Below, in pieces: positions 37,862-45,556 of a DNA stretch of 64,000 nucleotides. Position 1 is the stretch's first letter. The number at the start of each line of letters is the position of its first letter. Location: assembly GCF_947493765.1 (NCBI RefSeq), contig NZ_CANLSZ010000005.1, positions 1-64,000 of the forward strand, read 5' to 3'. Source of the DNA: an uncultured Arthrobacter sp. Its GTDB lineage: Bacteria; Actinomycetota; Actinomycetes; Actinomycetales; Micrococcaceae. The translations under genes were made by a program, and so were the position numbers. The notes beneath the pieces are model-generated. The model was not told where the DNA came from and ran no database searches. It saw nothing but the letters and a program-made list of their open reading frames with translations.

Positions 37862-38142
37862 GCAGCAGCACGGCTACTCCGGTCCCTCCGGGCAGAGCTG
37901 CGGGCCGGGCGCGGTACGGGACAGCGGTCCCGGAGTTCCTCGCCCTGTTGCACGAGGCAGGAGGTACCGGGCAACGGCAGCTGCCTCGACCATGACCGCC
38001 GCCCGGGAACCGACCTCTGCGGTGTTGTCCACTTAAGCGGGATCGAGAGGGATGGAGACCCTTCGCATCGCCAGAGTGGAACGAGCGGCGATCGCCGCGC
38101 ACGGCACGTGGGGCGACGCCCGCGTTCAGAGGAGGAGAAGCC
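37862..38142. other. Spacer between ocd and the second half of the tad cluster
   Basis: No gene is seen. A 6-bp hairpin CGGGAC-AGCG-GTCCCG at 37917-37932 may terminate ocd weakly. GGAGGAGAAG at 38131-38140 is the ribosome site of the next gene; its promoter is not obvious. Confidence 0.5.
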
Positions 38143-38556
38143 ATGATGACGCACACCCAACCGAACCGGCTGGAACGGACACCGCCTGAGACAGCGGAAG
38201 AACCGGCGGGATGTGGCTCAGCAGTACCACCCGTCCGATCGATCGCCGGCGTCCAGAACCATGGGACAGGGGCCTTCGTCGACGCAGCTGGACCAACCGA
38301 GCCAACGGGTACGGCACATGCGGACGATCGGGCAGCCCGTCGTGCCCGGGCGCACCGACGGCGTACCAACGAGCGGGCCATCCGACGCCGCCGGGAAGCG
38401 GGTCCCGACAGCGAGGCGGGAATGGCCACGGCGGAATACGCCATTGCCACGCTCGCAGCCGTCGGGTTCGCCGCACTCCTCGTCGCGGTCCTGTCGAGCG
38501 GCGAGGTCAAGGGACTCCTGATGTCCCTGATCACGTCCGCGCTGAACTTCGGCTGA
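38143..38556 (+). CDS. DUF4244 protein, Flp-pilin-like, with long N-terminal leader
   Basis: 137 residues from ATG 38143, directly after GGAGGAGAAGCC. The last 45 residues form a class III pilin core: EAG, then MATAEYAIATLAAVGFAALL, with Glu at +5 after the glycine as prepilin peptidase requires, ending LITSALNFG. The preceding 94 residues are polar and Arg/Pro/Gly-rich, far longer than normal Flp leaders, so either the leader is unusual or translation starts later. Likely the major Tad pilin or a close relative. Confidence 0.8.
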   Translation: MMTHTQPNRLERTPPETAEEPAGCGSAVPPVRSIAGVQNHGTGAFVDAAGPTEPTGTAHADDRAARRARAHRRRTNERAIRRRREAGPDSEAGMATAEYAIATLAAVGFAALLVAVLSSGEVKGLLMSLITSALNFG

Positions 38557-39047
38557 TGGTCGGCCGGGGTGGGTCAGGTGACCTGGGTGCGGTGCCTGTG
38601 GTCCGCCGGATGTGCGGCCCAGCCCGGCGCTGCACCCACGCCACGGCCCTGCTCGGGGGTCCCGGGTCCGATGCTGCGTGCGTGCCGACGGTCGAACGCG
38701 GCCGTCGATCGGAGCGTGGCGCTGTGACCGCCGAAGTCGCCGTCGCCCTTCCCGCCCTGGTCGTCCTGCTCGCCCTCGTGCTGGGGACCGCGCACCTCGG
38801 GACGGTGCAGCTGCGCCTCGAGGAGGCCGCCCGCGCCGGAGCGCGGGAGGCCATGCGCGGTGAGGGTGCAGCGTCGGTCCGGGGCACCGTCGAGCGGCTC
38901 GCCGGCAAGGACGCGTCGGTGGAGGTGGCCTCGGGTACCGGGTGGACCACGGTGGAGGTGAGGGCCGGCGTCGAGGGTCCGGTGGTGGGCCTGCTCCACC
39001 TTGAGCTCAGCGCCACCGCCTCGGGAAAGGTGGAGCACGGTGGGTGA
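38556..39047 (+). CDS. tadE: TadE-like pseudopilin
   Basis: 163 residues from an ATG that overlaps the previous stop (TGATG); a GTG at 38682 would shorten it. After a polar leader comes ERGAVTAEVAVALPALVVLLALVL, a prepilin peptidase site with Glu at +5 and a hydrophobic helix, then a short exported domain. TadE proteins are minor components of the Flp pilus machine. The next gene overlaps its 3' end. Confidence 0.85.
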   Translation: MVGRGGSGDLGAVPVVRRMCGPARRCTHATALLGGPGSDAACVPTVERGRRSERGAVTAEVAVALPALVVLLALVLGTAHLGTVQLRLEEAARAGAREAMRGEGAASVRGTVERLAGKDASVEVASGTGWTTVEVRAGVEGPVVGLLHLELSATASGKVEHGG

Positions 39048-39438
39048 GCGGCACCGGGACCACACGCATCCCGGGTCCGGTAGGCAGGGCGGCGAGTCGG
39101 AGGCCGGAGCGGGAACAGTCCTGATGACCGGGCTCGCCGTGCTGGCCCTGCTGCTGGTCGCAGTGGTGGTCCTTCTGCTGCAGGCGTCGTCCGCGGCGTC
39201 GAAGGCGGCGACGGCGGCGGACCTGGCTGCGCTGGCCGCCGCAGACTCCGCCCGGGGCCTCACGCCCGGGGAGCCCTGCGTGGTCGCCGGTGCGGTGGCA
39301 GGACTCCACGGCGCACGCGTCACGGAGTGTGACATCGGCACGACGGGTCCGGGGACCGCGCTCATCCGTGTGTCGGTCGACCTACGGGGTCTCCTGCCCG
39401 ACGCGACCGGCGCAGCGAGGGCCGGACCACCGCCCTGA
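39040..39438 (+). CDS. Second TadE-like protein (helicase/secretion neighbourhood type)
   Basis: 132 residues from GTG 39040, overlapping the tadE stop by eight bases, with GGTGGAG upstream. SEAGAGTVLMTGLAVLALLLVAVVVLLL is a pilin-like leader and membrane helix; then SSAASKAATAADLAALAAADSARG and two cysteines (GEPCVVAG; TECDIG). It matches the TadE-like family that lies beside the actinobacterial Tad cluster and the DEAH helicase. Probably exported and anchored by the helix. Confidence 0.85.
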   Translation: MGERHRDHTHPGSGRQGGESEAGAGTVLMTGLAVLALLLVAVVVLLLQASSAASKAATAADLAALAAADSARGLTPGEPCVVAGAVAGLHGARVTECDIGTTGPGTALIRVSVDLRGLLPDATGAARAGPPP

Positions 39439-39500
39439 GGGGCCCCGTCGCTCCGGGACGGATCCCTCGGGACAGTGACGGTCCCTGGCCCGGACGTCAG

Positions 39501-39665
39501 GCGGGCGCGGCACCCGACCTCCGGCGTCGGGCCGCGGGCACTGCGTCCTGGTCGGGCGGGCGCGGCACCTGACCCCCGGCGTCGGGCCGCAGGCACTGCG
39601 CCCTGGTCGGGCGGGCCCGGCACCCGACCCCCGGCGTCGGGCCGCGGGCACTGCGCCCTGGTCGG
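39501..39665. repeat. 55-bp tandem repeat, three exact-length copies
   Basis: Copies at 39501-39555, 39556-39610 and 39611-39665 differ at only a few bases. Each contains CCCGAC-(7 bases)-GTCGGG, a hairpin with a 6-bp stem (one arm is CCTGAC in copy 2). The array fills the gap between the TadE-like gene and the convergent helicase, where three tandem hairpins could act as a two-way terminator. No protein is encoded. Confidence 0.88.
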
Positions 39666-39686
39666 GGAGATCGGGCCGATGCTTGC

Positions 39687-42044
39687 CTAGGAGATCGGGC
39701 CGGCGTCGCTTCCGGGAGAGGTGGCACGGGCCGCCTGCTGCAGGATGAGTGAGAGCACGGCCACGGCGCCGCCCTTGCTCAGCGGGTTGTTCCGGTTGCC
39801 GCACTTGGGGGACTGCACGCAGGACGGACACCCGGACTCGCACTCGCAGGCCTCGATCGCGTCCCGGGTCGCGGTGAGCCAGATCTGCGCGGCCTCGAAC
39901 CCCCGCTCGGCGAAGCCCGCACCTCCCGGGTGGCCGTCGTACACGAAGATGGTCGGCTGGCCCGTATCGGCGTGCAGCGCCGTCGACACCCCGCCGATGT
40001 CCCAGCGGTCGCTCGCGGCGACGAGGGGCAGCAGGCCGATCGCGGCGTGCTCGGCCGCGTGGAGCGCGCCGGGGATCTCCTCCGCCGAGATGCCCTCGGC
40101 TTCGAGCAGCTCGGGGCTGATCTCGAACCATACGCTCTTGGTGAAGAGCTCCCGGGCGGGGAGCTCGAGCGGCTCCTCTCCCATGATCTCGTTGGAGGAG
40201 AACGCCTTGCGCTGGAAGGACACCACCTGCGTGGTGACCTGCACGTCCCCGAACGTGGCGAGCACGCCGCCCCACAGCCGGCTCTCGTCGCGGCCCACCA
40301 CCTCGATCCGCGTCACGTCGCGGGCCTGCGTGTAGAAGTCCGGCTGCGCCCGGGAGACCACGGCGCAGTGGTCCTGCTCGTTCAGTTCCTCCACCACATA
40401 GCTGCGGCCCTGATGGACGTACACCGCCCCCGGGTGTGCCTGGTAGTGGCTCTGTGCCGACCCCATGGTGCCCAGCACCGCGCCGGAGGCGGCATCCACG
40501 AGCGTGATCGGACCACCGCCGTCGGCCCTGAGGCGAACCATCGACGCGGCGCTCTGGGGATGCGTCCAGAACCACCCGGCCGGCCGACGGCGGAGGAAGC
40601 CCTGGTCCACCAGGGTGCCCAGGAGCTGCTCGGAGCGTGCGCCGAACAGGGCGAGGTCCTCACCCGTCAGGGGCAGTTCCGCGGCGGCCGCGCACAGGTG
40701 CGGGCCGAGGACGTAGGGATTGGACGGATCGAAGACCGTGGCCTCCACCCCGAGGTCGAAGACGGCCTCGGGGTGATGCACCAGATAGGTGTCCAGGGGG
40801 TCGTCGCTGGCGACGAAGGCGGCGAGGGCGTCCTGGCCCGAGCGTCCCGCCCGGCCGATCTGCTGCAGCAGGGAGGCGCGGGTCCCCGGCCAGCCGGCCA
40901 CGAGGACGGCGTCCAGGCCGGAGATGTCGATCCCCAGCTCCAGGGCGGACGTGCTGGCCACACCGAGGAGCTCGCCGCTACGCAGCGCCTCCTCGAGGGC
41001 GCGGCGCTCCTCGGGCAGGTACCCCGAGCGGTACGCGGCGATCCTGTGCGGCAGGCTCGGGTGCACGTCCTCGAGCATGCGCCGCGTGGTCTGCGCGATG
41101 CTCTCCGCTCCCCGCCTCGACCGGACGAACGCGATGGTCCGGACCTGCGCCGAAACGAGATTCGCGAGCAGGTCCGCCGTCTCGGCGATGACCGTCCGGC
41201 GCGTCGGCGCGCCGTTCTCGCCCTTCGTCCCGGTGAGCCGGGGCTCCCAGAAGGCCACCGTCGTGGAACCGTGCGGTGAGCTGTCCCGGGTCACGGCCTC
41301 CGCGTCCAGGCCGATCAACCGCCCGAAGGACGCGGCGGGATCCGCGGAGGTCGCCGACGCCCCGATGAAGACCGGGTTCGCTCCGTAGCTGGCGCAGACC
41401 CGCCGGAGCCTGCGCAGCAGATTGGCCACGTGGGAGCCGAACACTCCCCGGTAGCTGTGCGCCTCGTCGATGATCACGTACTTCAGCCGCCGGAAGTAGC
41501 GGGCCCACCAGGTGTGGTTGGGCAGGATCCCGTGGTGCAGCATGTCCGGGTTGGCCAGGACCAGATTGGCGTGGTCCCGGATCCAGCGGCGGGCGCCCGG
41601 CTCCGTGTCGCCGTCGTAGGTCTCCGCACGGACGGTGGGCAGCTTCAGTGCGTTGACGGACGAGAGCTGGTCCGCGGCCAGTGCCTTGGTCGGCGCCAAG
41701 TACAGTGCCACCGATCCGCTGGGCGCCAGGGTGGCACGGCTGCCCAGCTCGCTGCGATGGATCTCGTCGAGCACGGGCAACTGGTAGGCGAGGGACTTAC
41801 CGGAGGCCGTCCCCGTGGCGATGATGGTGTGCGTCCCCGCGCGGGCGGAGGACGCCCCCTCCACCTGGTGCCGCCACGGTTCGTGGACACCACGGGCCGT
41901 GAAGGCGCCGATGACGTCGGGGTGGGCCCAGTCGGGCCACGCTCCGTGCTCGGCGGCGCGGGCCGGGATCCGGCGCACGTGGAGCAACTCCTCGGGAGCG
42001 GATCCACCCCCGAGCAGCGGAAGGAGAGAGTCATGCGCGGCCAC
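39687..42044 (-). CDS. DEAH-box helicase with C-terminal zinc site (MrfA/YprA type)
   Basis: 785 residues. Helicase motifs run I ATGTASGKSLAYQLP, II IIDEAHSYRG, III GASATSAD, and IV-VI with STSALELGIDISGLD and QQIGRAGRSGQ. The C-terminal region ends with four cysteines in CESGCPSCVQSPKCGN, the DUF1998 zinc site of MrfA, a 3'-5' helicase that repairs mitomycin adducts in Bacillus. In Actinobacteria it accompanies the Tad genes although no pilus role is known. It follows the GNAT gene after 48 bases. Confidence 0.93.
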   Translation of the reverse strand: MAAHDSLLPLLGGGSAPEELLHVRRIPARAAEHGAWPDWAHPDVIGAFTARGVHEPWRHQVEGASSARAGTHTIIATGTASGKSLAYQLPVLDEIHRSELGSRATLAPSGSVALYLAPTKALAADQLSSVNALKLPTVRAETYDGDTEPGARRWIRDHANLVLANPDMLHHGILPNHTWWARYFRRLKYVIIDEAHSYRGVFGSHVANLLRRLRRVCASYGANPVFIGASATSADPAASFGRLIGLDAEAVTRDSSPHGSTTVAFWEPRLTGTKGENGAPTRRTVIAETADLLANLVSAQVRTIAFVRSRRGAESIAQTTRRMLEDVHPSLPHRIAAYRSGYLPEERRALEEALRSGELLGVASTSALELGIDISGLDAVLVAGWPGTRASLLQQIGRAGRSGQDALAAFVASDDPLDTYLVHHPEAVFDLGVEATVFDPSNPYVLGPHLCAAAAELPLTGEDLALFGARSEQLLGTLVDQGFLRRRPAGWFWTHPQSAASMVRLRADGGGPITLVDAASGAVLGTMGSAQSHYQAHPGAVYVHQGRSYVVEELNEQDHCAVVSRAQPDFYTQARDVTRIEVVGRDESRLWGGVLATFGDVQVTTQVVSFQRKAFSSNEIMGEEPLELPARELFTKSVWFEISPELLEAEGISAEEIPGALHAAEHAAIGLLPLVAASDRWDIGGVSTALHADTGQPTIFVYDGHPGGAGFAERGFEAAQIWLTATRDAIEACECESGCPSCVQSPKCGNRNNPLSKGGAVAVLSLILQQAARATSPGSDAGPIS

Positions 42045-42092
42045 GTCGCCATCCTCCCACCGGGTCGCCGGCGGGGAGTGCGGGAACCGGCC

Positions 42093-42743
42093 TTATCCTC
42101 TGATGCCGAACACGTCGGCGAGGTGCTGCCACCCCAGGAACTCGTACAGCGCACGTCCGTCGGCGGAGGCCATCAGCAGTCCGGTGGTCACGTCGTCGGT
42201 GAGGACACCGGCGGTCAGCGCCCGCATGACGAAGCTGGCCAGTCCCCGGCGGCGGAACTGTTCCTCGGTGATGATGCGGTCGTAGACGGCGTAGTCACCC
42301 ACCACCGAGACCGATCCGCGGGCCGCCAGTTCCTCGCCGACCCGCACCGACACGTGGCGGCAGGGAGCCTCCTCCGAGCGTTCCAGCACGAAGTCCTCCG
42401 AGGGCGGGCGCGGATCCTCCACGTCCTGGCCGTGCATGTCGGCGCTCATCAGGGATTGCTGCCGGTCGGTCACGCGCATACCGAGCGGATCGGCGGCGTC
42501 GAGCAGGTCCTGCATCCGATTCGTGACGACGGTCAGCACGCGCCGGGGATCGGCCTTCGTCTCTCTCGCGAGCTCGAGGAACTGCTCGGTGGAGGGTTCG
42601 AGGACGAAGTGCTCCGTCTGCTCCTGCGGGTCGGTGGTGACCACGAAGGTGCTGGCGCCGTCGTCGTGCGGTTGCACGCCGCGGCACGCGGACCATCCGG
42701 TGATCCAGGTCTGGAGGAGTTCGGTATCTACGTGTGCACCCAT
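42093..42743 (-). CDS. GNAT-family acetyltransferase
   Basis: 216 residues. The acetyl-CoA loop is in ITEEQFRRRGLASFVMRALT; the later GLLMASADGRALYEFLGWQ is the standard GNAT end. The N-terminal 100 residues are not recognisable. The ATG has TATCGT six bases upstream and no Shine-Dalgarno, so it is probably leaderless. It precedes the helicase on the same strand. Substrate unknown. Confidence 0.85.
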   Translation of the reverse strand: MGAHVDTELLQTWITGWSACRGVQPHDDGASTFVVTTDPQEQTEHFVLEPSTEQFLELARETKADPRRVLTVVTNRMQDLLDAADPLGMRVTDRQQSLMSADMHGQDVEDPRPPSEDFVLERSEEAPCRHVSVRVGEELAARGSVSVVGDYAVYDRIITEEQFRRRGLASFVMRALTAGVLTDDVTTGLLMASADGRALYEFLGWQHLADVFGIRG

Positions 42744-42829
42744 GCGTGAACGATAGTTGTCGGAGCCGGTGAAACACAGCCAAGCCCTCCGAGGGAGACC
42801 GATTCGATACGCAAAGTACGCTTTAAGCC
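42744..42829. promoter_or_regulatory. Divergent leaderless-type promoters for GNAT and trhO
   Basis: Minus strand: TATCGT (42750-42755) ends six bases before the GNAT ATG. Plus strand: TACGCT (42817-42822) ends seven bases before the trhO GTG. Neither start has a convincing ribosome site. Confidence 0.55.
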
Positions 42830-43756
42830 GTGTCGACCAACCGTATTGCCCTTTATTACGCCTTCGCCCCGCTGCCCGATCCGGAGGCCGTTCGCCTGTG
42901 GCAGCGGACCCTGTGCGAGAAGTGGGGCCTGCGCGGCAGGATCCTCATCTCGAAGGACGGCATCAACGGCACGGTCGGCGGCGAGGTCGGTGCGGTCAAG
43001 CAGTACGTGAAGACCACGCGTGAGCACCCCGCATTCCGTGGCATGGACATCAAGTGGTCCGACGGCGGCGCCGCGGACTTCCCCCGCCTGAGTGTCAGGG
43101 TGCGCGAGGAGATCGTCTCCTTCGGTGCCCCCGGTGAACTCCGCGTGGACGGCGACGGCGTGGTGGGCGGAGGGACGCGACTGGCCCCGGAGCAGGTGCA
43201 CCAGCTGGTCGATGCCAGGCGTGGCTCGCGCCGGGAGGTGGTCTTCTTCGACGGCCGGAACGCCTTCGAGGCGCAGATCGGGCGTTTCAAGGGTGCCGTG
43301 GTCCCCGACGTCCGCACCACCGCCGACTTCGTCCGGGAACTCGACTCGGGCAGGTACGACAACCTCAAGGACTCCCCGATCGTCACCTACTGCACCGGCG
43401 GCATCCGCTGCGAGGTGCTCTCCAGTCTCATGGTGAACCGGGGCTTCCGGGAGGTCTACCAGCTCGACGGCGGCATCGTCCGCTACGGCGAGACCTACCG
43501 TGACGGCGGACTCTGGGAGGGCTCGCTCTACGTGTTCGACAAGCGCATGCACCTCGAGTTCAGCGACGACGCGGTCACCCTCGGCTCGTGCGTGCGCTGC
43601 CAGGCACCCACCAGCACGTTCGAGAACTGCTCGAATGCCGTCTGCCGGAACCTCACGCTGTTCTGCGCCCGGTGCGCGGCCGATCCGTCGACACTGCGCT
43701 GCCCGCAGGGGTGCGAGCCGGACGAGGCCGAGGCGACCATCGCGGGCGCCGCGTGA
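42830..43756 (+). CDS. trhO: tRNA uridine(34) hydroxylase, rhodanese-domain protein
   Basis: 308 residues from GTG. The N-terminal acylphosphatase-like domain ([12 protein letters not shown]), a rhodanese domain with the catalytic Cys in [10 protein letters not shown], and the C-terminal Cys-rich tail ([27 protein letters not shown]) are those of TrhO/YceA, which forms 5-hydroxyuridine at tRNA position 34. Length is normal. The methyltransferase gene starts within its stop (TGATG). Confidence 0.92.
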   Translation: MSTNRIALYYAFAPLPDPEAVRLWQRTLCEKWGLRGRILISKDGINGTVGGEVGAVKQYVKTTREHPAFRGMDIKWSDGGAADFPRLSVRVREEIVSFGAPGELRVDGDGVVGGGTRLAPEQVHQLVDARRGSRREVVFFDGRNAFEAQIGRFKGAVVPDVRTTADFVRELDSGRYDNLKDSPIVTYCTGGIRCEVLSSLMVNRGFREVYQLDGGIVRYGETYRDGGLWEGSLYVFDKRMHLEFSDDAVTLGSCVRCQAPTSTFENCSNAVCRNLTLFCARCAADPSTLRCPQGCEPDEAEATIAGAA

Positions 43757-45423
43757 TGCCGCCCGTCGCACCCAGCTCGGAATGGGCCGACTTCGACGAC
43801 GACGTCGCCACGGCACCCTCGAGCGAGGACGTCGCGCTGCTCGGAGCACTCGCCGGAGACCTGGCGGAGCTCGGTTACACGGTCGACGGCGTCGCCGCAC
43901 TCCTGGGCGCCCAGGCGGCGGCGGCCCTCGATCGCGGCCAGACCGCACCGGCGCTGCTGGCGTGTCGGCGCCTCCTCGGCGGCCCGCGCCGCACCCGAGC
44001 CGTTCCCGTGCTGCTGTGGCTGCTCGGGGAGACCGTGGAGCAGCAGGACCTGCGGGCGGCCTTCCCGGGGACCGGTGTCTCCGGCCTCGAGCGTCTCAGG
44101 CTGATCGAGCCCGTCGGCGCACCAGCCGTCGGCGCCGCACCCGTCGGCGCCCCACCCGTGGGGTCCGCCCGGCGCGCCACGGTGGACCTGCGCCCCTACG
44201 GCTCCGACGTCGCGGGGAACCTCTGGGTGGCCAGCGACCTCGGGTCGGAGCAGCGCCCGGGTCCCCTGCGCCGGGACCACGTCCTGGGAATCGGCGGCGC
44301 CTCGCTGACCCTGGCGCAGACCGTCATGCGGGCTCCCGTGGAACGGGCCCTGGATCTCGGCACGGGCTGCGGGATCCAGTCCTTCCATCTCCTCTCCCAC
44401 GCCCGGCACGTCACGGCGACGGACATCTCGGAGCGGGCACTCGCCTTCGCACGCTTCAATCTGCTGCTCAACGCACCGGCCCTGGACCTGGACCCGCAGC
44501 ACCTCGGGGCCCGGATCAGTCTCCGGCTCGGAAACCTGCTCGAGCCCGTCGCGGAGGACCGCTTCCAGCTCGTGGTCTCCAACCCTCCCTTCGTCATCAC
44601 GCCCCGCGCCGGTGGCCCCGAGGACACCTACACCTATCGCGACGGCGGTCTCGCGGGGGACGCCATCGTGGAGAACCTCGTCCGCGACCTCCCCGGCGTG
44701 CTCTCGCCCGGCGGGTCCGCGCAGCTCCTCGGCAACTGGGAGATCAGCGGATCCACGGCGTGGGACAGGCGCATCCGCGGTTTCATCCCCGCCGGCCTGG
44801 ACGCCTGGGTGATCCAGCGCGAGCAGCAGAGTGCCGTGCAGTACGCCGAGACCTGGCTCCGGGATGCCGCCGAGGACCGCGACAGGGAGGGCTATCTCGC
44901 CGGCTTCGACGCCTATCTCGAGGACTTCGCGTCCCGGTCGGTCGAGGGCATCGGCTTCGGCTCCATCTGGCTGCGACGCCCCCCTGCCCCGAGCGACCTG
45001 GTCCGGGTGACCGTCGAGGAGATCACGCACGAAATCGAGCAGCCGGTGGGCCCGCATCTCGCGGCCGCCGTGGCGCGCAGCGACTGGCTCGCAGCGCACA
45101 CCGAGCAGGCGGCCTCGGGCACCGGGATCGCCGACGAGTTCCTGCTGGTGGCCGACGACGTCACCGAGGAGAGGCACCAGCGCCCGGGCGCCGAGCACCC
45201 CGGGATCATCCTGCTGCGCCAGGGAGCCGGACTCCGGCGCACCACGCTGCTCAGCACGGAACTGGCCGGTTTCGTCTCGGCGTGCGACGGCGACCTCACG
45301 GCCGGGCAGATCGCCGGAGCGCTCGCGATGCTGCTGGAACGGCCGGACGCCGCGTTCACCGCCGAGCTGCTGGTGGACGTGGAGCAGCTCCTGCGGGAGG
45401 GGTTCCTTCTGCCGCTGCCCTAG
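43756..45423 (+). CDS. SAM-dependent methyltransferase (NPPF type, N-terminal extension)
   Basis: 555 residues, ATG overlapping the trhO stop. The first 200 residues are an Ala-rich helical domain with a repetitive PVGAPAVGAAPVGAPPVG. The catalytic domain has motif I ALDLGTGCGIQSFHLL and SNPPFVITPR, the NPP(F/Y) motif of enzymes that methylate exocyclic amino groups or glutamine (PrmC, RsmC and RlmG types). A further 150-residue C-terminal region has no recognised motif. Actinobacteria keep this long form next to topA; the substrate (probably rRNA or protein) is inferred. Confidence 0.85.
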   Translation: MPPVAPSSEWADFDDDVATAPSSEDVALLGALAGDLAELGYTVDGVAALLGAQAAAALDRGQTAPALLACRRLLGGPRRTRAVPVLLWLLGETVEQQDLRAAFPGTGVSGLERLRLIEPVGAPAVGAAPVGAPPVGSARRATVDLRPYGSDVAGNLWVASDLGSEQRPGPLRRDHVLGIGGASLTLAQTVMRAPVERALDLGTGCGIQSFHLLSHARHVTATDISERALAFARFNLLLNAPALDLDPQHLGARISLRLGNLLEPVAEDRFQLVVSNPPFVITPRAGGPEDTYTYRDGGLAGDAIVENLVRDLPGVLSPGGSAQLLGNWEISGSTAWDRRIRGFIPAGLDAWVIQREQQSAVQYAETWLRDAAEDRDREGYLAGFDAYLEDFASRSVEGIGFGSIWLRRPPAPSDLVRVTVEEITHEIEQPVGPHLAAAVARSDWLAAHTEQAASGTGIADEFLLVADDVTEERHQRPGAEHPGIILLRQGAGLRRTTLLSTELAGFVSACDGDLTAGQIAGALAMLLERPDAAFTAELLVDVEQLLREGFLLPLP

Positions 45424-45430
45424 GGATTCC

Positions 45431-45452
45431 CCGGGAAACGCCGATTTCCCGG
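45431..45452 (+). terminator. Hairpin after the methyltransferase gene
   Basis: CCGGGAAA-CGCCGA-TTTCCCGG: a perfect 8-bp stem with a six-base loop, eight bases after the stop. It probably separates this transcript from topA. Confidence 0.65.
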
Positions 45453-45556
45453 ATGCGGGCAGGCATGACGCATACTGAAGGATGAGGCCCAGCAGCGGGA
45501 TCCGGACAGGATCCCTCCCGGCTGCCGCGGCATCGAACAGCAGATCGAGGAGAGAA

